Shown here: positions 10,697-18,648 of the stretch, in pieces
Layout of the letters: each line of letters begins with the position of its first letter
Numbering within the stretch: position 1 is the stretch's first letter
Origin: Buttiauxella gaviniae ATCC 51604
Lineage (GTDB): Bacteria > Pseudomonadota > Gammaproteobacteria > Enterobacterales > Enterobacteriaceae
Reading direction: 5' to 3'
Assembly: GCF_001654835.1 (NCBI RefSeq)
Contig: NZ_LXEP01000029.1
Location: forward strand, 1-64,000
DNA: 64,000 nucleotides
Position numbers and translations under genes: made by a program
Notes under the pieces: generated by a model
The model's input: the letters and a program-made list of their open reading frames with translations, nothing else
Told to the model about the DNA's origin: nothing
The model's database searches: none

Positions 10697-10999
10697 ATGA
10701 GTTTAATAACAGTAATTACTTTGTATGTATTATGTACAATGCTTACATTGATTCCTTTTTACTACATTATTAGTCATCTTTTGTACTCCATAAGTGTTTA
10801 TATTAATTTCCTTGCGGTTATTATATTAGTTTTATGTGCGCTATTTCACTTTGTGGTTTTTCGAACGGGTATAATCCCTCTGTTTGATGTTGATATTAGT
10901 GGGGATGGTAGTATGAGATATGTATTAATTCCTTTTGCATGTGCATATTCTTATGCCATACCTTTTTATATAGCTCAGTCGAAATATTATAACCGATAA
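10697..10999 (+). CDS. Small integral membrane protein, candidate immunity protein
   Basis: A 100-aa protein I do not recognise. It has three likely membrane segments (about 3-25, 33-56 and 74-95) and a short hydrophilic loop with FDVDISGDGS between the last two. Its ATG follows the stop of the upstream gene without a single spacer base, and AGGG of the ribosome site lies inside that gene, so the two are translationally coupled. An inner-membrane protein coupled to a putative membrane-active effector is the usual look of an effector-immunity pair. This is inference from context. Strongly AT-rich. Confidence 0.5.
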   Translation: MSLITVITLYVLCTMLTLIPFYYIISHLLYSISVYINFLAVIILVLCALFHFVVFRTGIIPLFDVDISGDGSMRYVLIPFACAYSYAIPFYIAQSKYYNR

Positions 11000-11031
11000 T
11001 TAACGGATATAATTTCCTATCTGAAGTGGTT

Positions 11032-11067
11032 AATGCTGATTAATTGATAAATATTAATCAGCATTTT
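11032..11067. terminator. Bidirectional terminator between the effector pair and the T6SS operon
   Basis: A perfect 13-bp stem AATGCTGATTAAT / ATTAATCAGCATT with an 8-nt loop, followed by TT. It lies between two convergent transcription units. The stem is AT-rich, so it may be a weak terminator. Confidence 0.65.
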
Positions 11068-11089
11068 AACGATCTGATTTAATGGTGAG

Positions 11090-11569
11090 TTAGTAAACTC
11101 GATCAGTCCATAGACTATAAGCACTCGTTCCTGCTGTAGTATGTTCCCATGTGATGGTTTCATATATTAAAGATAGCTTTTCTTGCGGCTGGCCTTTATT
11201 GTTGTTCACCGAATGAGGCAACATTAGATGGATATCAACCAGCCTTGCTTGGGTTAGTTTTATTTTATAGTAAAGCTCATTTATCCCAAATCTGTTAGTC
11301 TGGTGAATATCAAAGTCACAAGTCAAAATTTCATTCTCTGAGATGGCCTTCCCCAATAAAGGTGATGATTTGTCGATAGGTTTTGTGATTATTACCGGGT
11401 TATGGTTTGCATTCTGTTGTCGTGTAATAGCATGTGAAAGCTCATATACCATTATCTGATCCAGATGCGCAATCTGTGCCCTATTCCCGATTGAATCCAG
11501 AGAGCAGCAGCCTGCGGAGATGTTTCCCTGTTTTTGTCCGGTCAGACTTAAATAGATTAAATTTGCCAT
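11090..11569 (-). CDS. Hcp-family T6SS protein (divergent second copy)
   Basis: A 159-aa Hcp-fold protein: N-terminus IYLSLTGQKQGNISAG and the C-terminal hallmark ITWEHTTAGTSAYSLW. Hcp hexamers form the expelled tube of the T6SS. This copy is clearly diverged from the 172-aa Hcp at 31114, with shorter loops in the middle. It is the last gene of the long minus-strand operon, 12 bp after vasL. It could be an alternative tube subunit or a carrier with its own cargo. It has no C-terminal extension, so it is not an evolved Hcp toxin. Confidence 0.85.
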   Translation of the reverse strand: MANLIYLSLTGQKQGNISAGCCSLDSIGNRAQIAHLDQIMVYELSHAITRQQNANHNPVIITKPIDKSSPLLGKAISENEILTCDFDIHQTNRFGINELYYKIKLTQARLVDIHLMLPHSVNNNKGQPQEKLSLIYETITWEHTTAGTSAYSLWTDRVY

Positions 11570-11581
11570 TGTAGTTTTCCC

Positions 11582-12934
11582 TTACTGGTGTTTATTATCA
11601 ACAGGCAATGTAGGTTCATTTCCTACATTGAAATTACTGACTAATAGATAACGGCTCGACAAGGAAATTATTCGTTCATCGATCTGCTTTTCTAGTGTTT
11701 GTGTGTCCTGGTGTTGTCTCTTCGCATCCTCTAATTGGGTGATTAAAACCTCTAGTGGTGTTTCCTGCTTCAATAAAGTCTCAACCTGATAAGCCACTGT
11801 TTTGAGATACGAAAGTGTCATACCTTCTTTATTTTTTTCTCGCTCCACGAGCAGGACTGCAAATGCATGTACATCCTGTTGTGCCTGCATATAGCTCCTT
11901 AGAGATGGACTATTTTCTGCACGTGCATTTAAAGTTGTTTGCCATTTAGCACTGGCTAACTGTTGTTGAGTACTTTCTGGCCAGGTAGCTTGAGCGGTCC
12001 GAATAAGGTGTTCACCGGTTTCGAGTGGCTGTAGAGGGGGAATAGCCAGCAACTGATTCAGTCGATTGGAATAATCTTCCAGGGTTGGCGAAGCCAGCCA
12101 CAGTGTAGCGCTACCCTGCGGAGTGTCATTCACCTGTCTTATCTGTTGCTGCATAGGAAGCACGTGCCACCACCAAAGCCCAGTCGCAATAATTGCGCTA
12201 CAGATTGCTCCTGACAGAAAACCGCGCAAAGTTAATGGTGGACAGGAGCGCGGTGTATTATCTGAACCGGGAAAATGCACTTCAATTTTCGGCGACTGAG
12301 GATTTGAATCTGTCATTGGTGGTGCGTAATTCATCGCATCCGTAAAGTCCGGCTGCGCGGGCATATAAACCAATGTAGGTGATGAGTATGCAGGTGTAGA
12401 CAGTGCAAGTTGTTCACTCTCCACACGCTTACGGATGTTCTGCACGAAATAAAGCAGGTTCTCAACGCGAGGAATACGTTTTAATTCTACTTGCTGAAGC
12501 TTATCGCAGATCAGTTGCAGAGTTCTTTCCGTACGCAGCAAGAGGTTGGTATCGGCGGTGAGAAGGGAAGGGTTCTGGCGCAAGATACTACCGACACGGC
12601 TATTAAACCATTCCAGCATGTCTGAGCGAGCCTGATAGTTCTGAGGCCAAAAGTGTTCCCATTCCGCGGTAATTAACCCTGCCAGTAATTCGCATCCTTC
12701 GCAAAACCCCCCCAGCCCGTTAAGCCTCGTGCGTGCCAGGGTGTAATAGGTGGCGCTGTGTAGGTCAACTCCATTGCTTTTAAAGAGTGTCAGGGCGAGA
12801 GATTCGACGAGCCGCCAGTTCACTTCTGGGTGAGTGGGATGATTAGCTTTATTCACCTCTTCACGAATAGCACTGAACTCGGGCAAGCTGCGTGGATCTT
12901 CGCCCAATTTGATGATCAATTTTGTGTCGTTCAT
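11582..12934 (-). CDS. vasL: T6SS-associated VasL/TssA-like protein
   Basis: A 450-aa protein with an N-terminal ImpA/TssA-type domain (about 15-170), one transmembrane helix (about 237-258, including ICSAIIATGLWWW) and a helical C-terminal VasL domain. In the V. cholerae cluster the vasL gene follows tssM exactly as here. Membrane-anchored TssA-like proteins of this class (TagA group) cap or anchor the distal end of the extended sheath; that role is known for relatives and only inferred here. The start lies 47 bp downstream of tssM. Confidence 0.85.
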   Translation of the reverse strand: MNDTKLIIKLGEDPRSLPEFSAIREEVNKANHPTHPEVNWRLVESLALTLFKSNGVDLHSATYYTLARTRLNGLGGFCEGCELLAGLITAEWEHFWPQNYQARSDMLEWFNSRVGSILRQNPSLLTADTNLLLRTERTLQLICDKLQQVELKRIPRVENLLYFVQNIRKRVESEQLALSTPAYSSPTLVYMPAQPDFTDAMNYAPPMTDSNPQSPKIEVHFPGSDNTPRSCPPLTLRGFLSGAICSAIIATGLWWWHVLPMQQQIRQVNDTPQGSATLWLASPTLEDYSNRLNQLLAIPPLQPLETGEHLIRTAQATWPESTQQQLASAKWQTTLNARAENSPSLRSYMQAQQDVHAFAVLLVEREKNKEGMTLSYLKTVAYQVETLLKQETPLEVLITQLEDAKRQHQDTQTLEKQIDERIISLSSRYLLVSNFNVGNEPTLPVDNKHQ

Positions 12935-12981
12935 ACTGTCATTCCCTGAATATCCCCGGCGCTGACACCGGGGAATAGCCC

Positions 12982-15900
12982 TTAATACAATGTATCCGGA
13001 AGGGTGAAATCGCTAAAAAGCCCGCCGGTGAATGGGTTGTCCTGAGTATCTACGTGAATGCGATAGATCATATGGCCGCCATCGACATTAAACCGAACAT
13101 CAAACGAGCCATCTTCAACATTGGTCAGTTGGCCTGCGTCTATCAGGCGGAACTGCGCCCATGGTCCGCTAAAGCTGATGCTTCGAGGTGCTCCCCCCCC
13201 AGTTCCAATGAGCGTGAGCTTACTTTCTGACCCTTCTCGCATTGTATTTGGCCACACCAGATGAGCCGTGAAATTGCGCCCGTGGCTGTAGTCCAGTAAC
13301 TGACCATCCATATTCAGAACGCTGCGGCGTTTATTGGCGGATAACTCAACGGTTTCTGCGGCGTATTGCGTCCCTAAGCCACTTTGTTGTGTGAAGAAGG
13401 TGTCGCGAATTTTTTGCGCTGTCTCAAGTTGTTGCTGTACGTCCTGGCGGATCAGGACCTGCCCGTCTTCACCCAACGTAAGTTTGTTTTCAATAAACAG
13501 TTTGAGGTTTTCCTGGTAGAAACTATCGAGGATCCCGGCTGGTTTGAAGAAACGATCGAAAGCATCCAGCGATGCATTTTGTTCGGCTTGTGGATCAAAT
13601 GGATAGCGATTGGCTAAAGTCTGCTGCCAGGTTTTCACCACTTTTTCGTTCCACTCGACCTCCATGTAATGAACCGCTTCTATCATCACAACATGCCAGG
13701 CTTGATCGGCAAGTTTGCCCACCCATCTGTTCAATGGGGCTGGGAGAGTTTTTGCCAACTGGCGTGTCGCAAAGATTGGATCACTACTGTTTTGATCAAG
13801 GCGAAGCTGCACAGCTTTAAGTGCAGATTTACCCGGTACCGGTGAGTTTTGGATGGCTAGCAGATAGCGATGCAACTCGGTTAATTGCTGATACACCGTC
13901 TGCAAGGTGCTGTCTTTGTCTTTTCGCTCGGTCAGCACACTGTTTTCTGGAGCAAATTCGCGCCCAAGACGAGTAAGCAATTGGAAGTCCAGTGCAGACA
14001 TCATCGCTTCACGAGTTTTATCCGGCAGGTTGGCTGGGGGAGGTGGTGATTGAGTATTATCGCGGAGCGTTTGCAGAGCACGGTAAAAAGGCTGATCGCC
14101 ACTAATTATCTGCTCGAGTGCATCAATCACCTGTTGCATATCCTCATATTCCCGCAGATCGAGATTGTTCAGTGCTGCCTGCCATGTCGCGGTATAGTCG
14201 CTGATATATTGCTCAGTAATATGCCGCTGAATCTCTTCACGATCGGCGGCACTGTAGGTCACATCTTTGGTGATATTCAGAACCCAGCTATCCAGCGCGG
14301 TAAGTTCAACCAGGCTGTCGCGCTGCTTAACGAAATAGCTTTGCAACCCGTAGCGCGTCAGGAATTGAGGAACAGAGAGATCTTCTTCTTTATTGGCAAT
14401 AAACACTTTGTCAAAGCTTGGCCCAATTTGATCGCGCAGGTTCAGGTCTGCAGGCAACACGCCTAATGCTCTGGTGCGCAAACTCTGGTAAACGCGCTGA
14501 TAAATTGAAAGCTTACTGAGCTCTTTCTGTGCTGTTGCAATGGGTTTCGTATACGGTATAAAACGATTAATTGAATCGCTGTCACCGGACATGCGTTGCG
14601 CCTGCCAGTCTGTATGTTCAAGGGCATAATCCAGATGTGCCATAAGTTGCCCCTGCAACCCTCGCTGACCATGGAAGTTATCGCTCCAGCGTTGACTCAT
14701 ATATTGTTCCACCACTTTATTATCGCGGCCGCTTTTATCTTCGAGCATGCGGATAACCCTGAGTACCGCGAGTTTTTTCTCACTTCCTGGCTCCGCATTG
14801 TTCAGGTCGCGAATCAATCCGTTTAGCAATGCCGGTAAATAGCGCTGCTCGAGCAGTTGCAAGTAAGTTCTCTCGACATACGGGCCAATTCTTCTTCCTT
14901 GATAAAGAGCCATATCGGTGAGGGCGTTATGTTCACGATAATCACCGTAAGCAAGAGTGGCGTCTCGAATGGGGTTGAGTAAGGGTAATTGCAGATTACC
15001 AAGCTCATCAATTCCCTGTGGCGGCGGGATATCCATAAAGGATTTTGCCTGTGCAAGAACGGTGACACCCGAACGGTAATTCGATTTGTAATAGTGATGC
15101 CAGCCAGCAATACACGCGATTGCCGCAACGGCTCCAACAGCGGAAAAAACAGTGAGTTGACGTCTATTTTTCCCAAGCCACACGCTGTTTTCGCTTGCCA
15201 GATTAGGTTCTGCCAGCAACGTTTGGGGGAACAGTTTGCGGGTAAAATAAGGCTGTGTTTCGACCATTGGCCAGGAGGTCAACGCATTTTGCCCCAGTCG
15301 GTATTGTGCTGCGGCTGACTGAATAAACATGTCGTCAACCTGGCCACGTTGCAGTGATGAAGTGAGATAAACCCCGCGCAGCATCACTGACATATTGTCG
15401 CCTGCCAGCAAACCAGAAATAAGGGCTTCCAGATGCTCAATAATTCCCTGAACCTGACGACTAAAGCTAAATAACGTACTTCGCTGGCTGCTTTCCACAT
15501 GATTGAGTGACAAATTCGGTAGCGCCTGATTAAAACGCTCCATCCACTCTTGCCAGAAGGCGTGTAACTCCTCACGCCAGCGCTCATTTTCGTGAGCACC
15601 TGCGGTAAAAGTGATACCCAACGTTGCATCTCGCTCTTGCTTATCAAGCGGTTGGAAAAGTGGGGCGAATCCATAAAGCAGATCAAGTTTTGTTAAAGTG
15701 ATATAGACCGGCAGTTCGCAATGAAGCTGCAGGCGGATATCCTGAAGACGCTGGCGCAATATCGTGAGTTGACGTTCACGTTGATTTTTATTTGCTGTTA
15801 ATAGCTCGGGCAAATCCACCGTTAGAATAATGCCGTTGAGGGGTTGGCGATGACGCTTCTGGTTTAGCCAGTCCAGCCAATGTACCCATAATCTAGCGTT

Positions 15901-16524
15901 AGAATTCGTTTCTTCCTGGTCACTAACGGGCTGTTCGATAAGTGCCCCGTCGATATCGAAAATAACTGCATGAGCGCCGACACGAGGTGCGATATGCCAG
16001 GTTGAGGTATTTTCGCCGCGGGCTTTTTCCGGCGCGTAAATGGTATCGGCAGAATAGCCTTCTCCTAAAAGCGTGCTTTTCCCGCTTCCAGAAGTACCAA
16101 TGATCATATACCAGGGTAAATGGTAGAGGTAATTACGTCGCGCCAGATGGCGTTGCAGGCGTAACAACCAATGATCGAGATGGCGCTGTTGCTGGTGGAT
16201 CTCCAGGCTTATCGGATCCTTTTCATGCTGACGTTGCTGCTGTTGCAGAGTTTCGAGAAACTGCAATCGTTTAACGATACGCAATGTTATCCATGTCAGT
16301 GCAATCAGTACCCAGACGGCCGTTGCCAGCCAGCGGTTAGCCTGCGGAGCGAGTGGATGTTGGTCCCCCAGCATCCAGGTTGGCCCTTTCCACCAAATCC
16401 AGATCAGTGATAATACCCAGCCCACAATCAGCAAAATCATTGCGGAGATTTTTAACCTCGGCATTGCTGGTTTCAGTGTCGGTCTTAGCGCTCTTAGAAA
16501 GCTGGGTTTAGATACTTTGAACAC
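12982..16524 (-). CDS. tssM: T6SS membrane subunit TssM (IcmF/VasK)
   Basis: An 1180-aa inner-membrane protein of the TssJLM trans-envelope complex. Two N-terminal membrane helices (about 27-45 and 66-82) and a third near 455-475 frame a cytoplasmic domain with an intact Walker A motif GTSGSGKST (143-151). The long periplasmic part reaches the outer-membrane lipoprotein TssJ. The gene starts with GTG, with AGGAG upstream (GTTTAAACAGGAGTTTATATT region). Length and layout are normal for the family, with no truncation. The intact P-loop suggests an NTP-dependent member. Confidence 0.95.
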   Translation of the reverse strand: MFKVSKPSFLRALRPTLKPAMPRLKISAMILLIVGWVLSLIWIWWKGPTWMLGDQHPLAPQANRWLATAVWVLIALTWITLRIVKRLQFLETLQQQQRQHEKDPISLEIHQQQRHLDHWLLRLQRHLARRNYLYHLPWYMIIGTSGSGKSTLLGEGYSADTIYAPEKARGENTSTWHIAPRVGAHAVIFDIDGALIEQPVSDQEETNSNARLWVHWLDWLNQKRHRQPLNGIILTVDLPELLTANKNQRERQLTILRQRLQDIRLQLHCELPVYITLTKLDLLYGFAPLFQPLDKQERDATLGITFTAGAHENERWREELHAFWQEWMERFNQALPNLSLNHVESSQRSTLFSFSRQVQGIIEHLEALISGLLAGDNMSVMLRGVYLTSSLQRGQVDDMFIQSAAAQYRLGQNALTSWPMVETQPYFTRKLFPQTLLAEPNLASENSVWLGKNRRQLTVFSAVGAVAAIACIAGWHHYYKSNYRSGVTVLAQAKSFMDIPPPQGIDELGNLQLPLLNPIRDATLAYGDYREHNALTDMALYQGRRIGPYVERTYLQLLEQRYLPALLNGLIRDLNNAEPGSEKKLAVLRVIRMLEDKSGRDNKVVEQYMSQRWSDNFHGQRGLQGQLMAHLDYALEHTDWQAQRMSGDSDSINRFIPYTKPIATAQKELSKLSIYQRVYQSLRTRALGVLPADLNLRDQIGPSFDKVFIANKEEDLSVPQFLTRYGLQSYFVKQRDSLVELTALDSWVLNITKDVTYSAADREEIQRHITEQYISDYTATWQAALNNLDLREYEDMQQVIDALEQIISGDQPFYRALQTLRDNTQSPPPPANLPDKTREAMMSALDFQLLTRLGREFAPENSVLTERKDKDSTLQTVYQQLTELHRYLLAIQNSPVPGKSALKAVQLRLDQNSSDPIFATRQLAKTLPAPLNRWVGKLADQAWHVVMIEAVHYMEVEWNEKVVKTWQQTLANRYPFDPQAEQNASLDAFDRFFKPAGILDSFYQENLKLFIENKLTLGEDGQVLIRQDVQQQLETAQKIRDTFFTQQSGLGTQYAAETVELSANKRRSVLNMDGQLLDYSHGRNFTAHLVWPNTMREGSESKLTLIGTGGGAPRSISFSGPWAQFRLIDAGQLTNVEDGSFDVRFNVDGGHMIYRIHVDTQDNPFTGGLFSDFTLPDTLY

Positions 16525-16539
16525 AATATAAACTCCTGT

Positions 16540-17943
16540 TTAAACATCACTGTCCATCGTGATTTTTTCTTCTAATTGTTTAAGTAAGACGGGTTCCCAC
16601 TGAGGTAACGTCATCTGGCATGCTGTTTGATGCAGCATTTTGTATTGCTGACGTGCAGTAGTGACCAATCCGGCTTGTTCAAAAAGCTGGGCGCCAAAAA
16701 ATTGTCGGTAAAATTGATCTCGTGGTTCGTGAGCTTGTTGTTGGTATTGATCGAGTAATTGCAATGCAGGGGTAAGACCTTGCTCCGAAAAGCACTGCCA
16801 AAGATTTTCTGTATCGCCATTACTGCTCAGAGAAGAAGTAGAAGCCGCTTTCGCTGCATGCGTATCAAGCCAACGCTGTGTCGCTTGTGACAAATAAGGG
16901 GAATGATCGTTAAACAGTAATGTTTTTAGCGCAGGAATTCGGTTTAAGAAATGATTAAGCTCCTCACGTATCGCATTTGCGGTATCTGAATACCCTAGCT
17001 GCATTGCAATATGGGCTGACAGACAGTGTCCGTCGAACCAGTAAGGCGTCAGCAGAAGGCTCTTCTCAACCTGTTCCCAGAGTTCACTATTTGCTGCTGT
17101 CACACGAGCCTGGTAGTCCGCCATTAAATCGACAGAGAATGCAGCCAGCGGTGTTCTTCCATCAACTTCAGCCTGTGGGGCACTGGTAATGGTTTGCCAG
17201 ATAGCATAGCGACGCAGACGATATCCTACCGGGCATTGTGGATTGTGCTCGCAGAGCAAATCCGCAACTTTTAAAAGCGTTTGTCGCCAGGCTTTATCGT
17301 CATGATTTTCAATGGGAATAGTGGGGAGAGGTGTACTGATAGCCGTCGATAAATTGGGGCTGGTAGCTAATACATTATCCACTGGCGCAGAAGCATGTTC
17401 CTGAATATGACGCTGATAAAGCGCCGTTAACTCATGCGCAGTCGCGGCAAGTTGCTCGCAGCCAGTTTCTTGCCAGAACGTTGTGAGTTGAGCAAATTCA
17501 CCGAACATAGTTGTATGCTGGGTTTCGTTTGAGTCACTGGCAAAGTTTGCCGCAGCTGCCTCAAAACGAGAGAGTATCTGCTGTGCGAAGCGGTTTTTAT
17601 GAGCCTCTTTATGTGGCCATGATTGCTTCCAGAATTGCTGTAGATACTGATTCAGCAGTTGAACGGAAAGTATCAACTCAACCGCTTTCCCTGAATGTTG
17701 CAGTGTTCGCAGCAAATGGACTATTACGCGAAAATCTTTGCTTTCGTTCGCCAGTAATTTCAGGGAACGCTGCTGTATTTCAGCAATATCAAGCTGTGAG
17801 TGATTAAGTGACCCCAGCTTAACCATTTCCCGGTCAATATATTCCCAGTCGGCATTACTTTCGCTGAGCACGGAACTGATTTGTTCTTCTGATAGAGAAG
17901 CGACAACGTGTTCAACCCATGTCTGCGATGTTGAAATATCCAT
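16540..17943 (-). CDS. tssA: T6SS protein TssA (VasJ type)
   Basis: A 467-aa protein with an ImpA-related N-terminal domain (about 60-180 after a short helical lead) and a conserved VasJ C-terminal region (about 215-460). TssA coordinates baseplate and sheath assembly from the membrane complex. It lies between tagO and tssM as in V. cholerae (vasI-vasJ-vasK), 15 bp upstream of tssM. It is distinct from the second TssA-like protein VasL in the same operon, so the system has one soluble and one membrane-anchored member. Confidence 0.9.
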   Translation of the reverse strand: MDISTSQTWVEHVVASLSEEQISSVLSESNADWEYIDREMVKLGSLNHSQLDIAEIQQRSLKLLANESKDFRVIVHLLRTLQHSGKAVELILSVQLLNQYLQQFWKQSWPHKEAHKNRFAQQILSRFEAAAANFASDSNETQHTTMFGEFAQLTTFWQETGCEQLAATAHELTALYQRHIQEHASAPVDNVLATSPNLSTAISTPLPTIPIENHDDKAWRQTLLKVADLLCEHNPQCPVGYRLRRYAIWQTITSAPQAEVDGRTPLAAFSVDLMADYQARVTAANSELWEQVEKSLLLTPYWFDGHCLSAHIAMQLGYSDTANAIREELNHFLNRIPALKTLLFNDHSPYLSQATQRWLDTHAAKAASTSSLSSNGDTENLWQCFSEQGLTPALQLLDQYQQQAHEPRDQFYRQFFGAQLFEQAGLVTTARQQYKMLHQTACQMTLPQWEPVLLKQLEEKITMDSDV

Positions 17944-17961
17944 ATTAGCTTCCTTGTAAAA

Positions 17962-18648
17962 CTAGCTTGCCCAATGGCAGGCAGCCCGCATTGGTTCAAG
18001 TGTCTTTTCCAGATCGGTAATGGCAAATGTCATCGCATGCAGGGAAGGTTGCGACTGGCCGTCAATGTCTACAGTCAGCGTCTGTGCAGCGAATAGTTTT
18101 TTGATTTCATCGATCCCGGCCAGGCCTCGGCTGGACTCAAGAAGTGAATCGCTTTCACGTAAAAACCAATGGACGTTAAAGTGAGTTTTTTCCGTAGTAA
18201 TCGACAGATTTGGTGCACTTTTAAGTGGTTCAGGTAAAGCAATTTGCATTCGAGTGATGTTATCAATGCAACTGAACATCAAAACTGGGCGAGGGGGCAC
18301 GCTTCCCAGTGCTGGAGTGGTAATTACCACAGAAGGGCGCTCACCTTCCGTTTGCCGGGTTATAAAAGTGGTGGAGTGATCGTCACGCTCCAACTCCTGG
18401 TTATAGGCTCGCATCCAGGCTTCGCCCTGCTGCTGGGCTTTTTTTAGCGCGCCAGCAAATCCAGGATATTGTGGTGCCAGAACATGGTCGTAACAGTCCA
18501 GGCGCACCAGTGAAGCCGGTTCGGCCCGACAAGTTAGCATCGCTTTTAGCGTGGCTTCTGTGGGGAGATTTTCCAACTGGGGCGCGATACAACTGGCTTG
18601 TAGCGGTATTAAAGCCAGCAATATGCTGGCTAATGTCGATCCCTTCAT
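17962..18648 (-). CDS. tagO: T6SS-associated protein TagO (VasI)
   Basis: A 228-aa protein with a Sec signal peptide ([20 protein letters not shown]) and a VasI domain. The family is found next to tssA in V. cholerae-type clusters; its function is poorly defined, probably periplasmic. The N-terminal CRAEPASLVRLDCYDHVL motif is characteristic of VasI. Its start codon overlaps the tssH stop codon (ATGA), so it is translationally coupled to the ClpV ATPase. In V. cholerae the activator gene vasH lies at this junction; here there is no room for it. Confidence 0.88.
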   Translation of the reverse strand: MKGSTLASILLALIPLQASCIAPQLENLPTEATLKAMLTCRAEPASLVRLDCYDHVLAPQYPGFAGALKKAQQQGEAWMRAYNQELERDDHSTTFITRQTEGERPSVVITTPALGSVPPRPVLMFSCIDNITRMQIALPEPLKSAPNLSITTEKTHFNVHWFLRESDSLLESSRGLAGIDEIKKLFAAQTLTVDIDGQSQPSLHAMTFAITDLEKTLEPMRAACHWAS

